Assembly (NCBI RefSeq): GCF_016859285.1
Contig: NC_053422.1
Location: 8,298,501 to 8,362,500 of the forward strand
DNA length: 64,000 nt
Source of the DNA: Xiphias gladius
Lineage: Eukaryota > Chordata > Actinopteri > Istiophoriformes > Xiphiidae
Direction: 5' to 3'
In this document: piece by piece, positions 63,445 to 64,000 of the stretch
Layout of the letters: each line of letters opens with the position of its first letter
How positions within the stretch are numbered: the first letter of the stretch is position 1
The notes under the pieces: generated by a model
What the model was told of the DNA's origin: nothing
Databases searched by the model: none
Seen by the model: the letters and a program-made list of their open reading frames with translations, nothing else
Position numbers and translations under genes: made by a program

Positions 63445-64000
63445 TTAAATAAACAATGGGAAAATATGTAATTATCTTGATGTAAAAAAAATTAAGAACA
63501 CTTCACATACTGTAAACGAGACCCCCTGGAATATCACTGATATTGGATGTTTAAGTGTTTTTAAAAAAAGATTTCTCTTTTTCTCTGTTGGGATGAGACA
63601 GTGTCGATCTCTGCTGACCTTGATTTTTCCCATCTCGACCAGAGATTTACACTGCCAGCTCTCTAACTAAAAGCCAGCTTCTCTTACTTTGCGACCTTGT
63701 GCCATTACATTTTATTGAGGACATGAAGCAGTCAGTAAATTCTCAACATCTAACTTTTTATGTAATGATTCTTTCCCCGTTTTTTTTCCACACCCTCCTC
63801 TTATCCTTCGCCTCATTCTCGACCCTCTCCCTCCTACATTATACTGCTTTCTTGTGCTACCCCTTTTTTCTCGTTTTTCATCTACCCTTCCTCTCCCCCC
63901 TCACTATGCTTTTCCACCCACCTGCTCCTCCTTTCATCTCTCCCGCCGGTCCCACCTATTCTACCTCCTTCCTCCTCTACATGTGGGTTAGTTTCTCCAG

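Larger units (their letters stand above)
60167..64000. other. maea upstream region; no recognised gene
   Basis: A poly(T) run (60199-60224) sits just upstream of the maea start codon. Beyond it lie three MITE copies (60480-60716, 61225-61490, 63106-63444), a TG microsatellite (62183-62260), a CCAAT-rich segment (61930-62040) and a pyrimidine-rich stretch (63770-63975). One possible 34-base mini-exon on the + strand is noted under findings. Otherwise nothing seen. Confidence 0.5.

Overview
The window is vertebrate nuclear DNA, almost certainly from a ray-finned (teleost, probably spiny-rayed) fish. The genes are intron-split with compact introns. Their products closely match vertebrate families. 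The spacers are full of short terminal-inverted-repeat elements, a Tc1-like end and LINE tails of the kinds common in fish genomes. There is no prokaryotic gene organisation, and the many short open frames outside the genes described here look like chance.

Layout. At the left edge, on the + strand, are the last two coding exons of fam13b (1625-1726 and 2660-2783), followed by a long AT-rich 3' region. From about 7.4 to 13.1 kb is repeat-rich spacer holding a CpG-rich patch (11.4-12.4 kb) with no assigned gene. On the - strand lies klhl3, complete in 15 coding exons (32951 down to 16783, 604 codons), convergent with fam13b. Next come two intronless-CDS hnrnpa0 paralogues in tandem on the - strand (36987-37877 and 43652-44542, 296 codons each). 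Then comes maea, complete in 9 coding exons on the - strand (60166 down to 48210, 396 codons). The last 3.8 kb holds no gene I can recognise.

The genes do not form one pathway. KLHL3 (CUL3 substrate adaptor for WNK kinases) and MAEA (RING subunit of the CTLH/GID complex) are both ubiquitin-ligase components. The two hnRNP A0 proteins bind RNA, and FAM13B is a RhoGAP-family protein. From memory of human maps, FAM13B, KLHL3 and HNRNPA0 are neighbours on 5q31 while MAEA lies on 4p16, so this fish block joins segments that are separate in humans.

No clearly new system was found. The observations most worth checking are: (i) a spliceable 3'UTR intron in the second hnrnpa0 gene that would make the spliced mRNA a candidate for nonsense-mediated decay, with its 3' splice site inside one of three adjacent predicted hairpins; (ii) replacement by alanine, in both hnRNP A0 copies, of the serine phosphorylated by MK2 in the human protein; (iii) klhl3 exon 12 lying between complementary GU and CA repeats; (iv) a diverged segmental duplication carrying two good CTCF-type motifs; (v) the unassigned CpG-rich patch.
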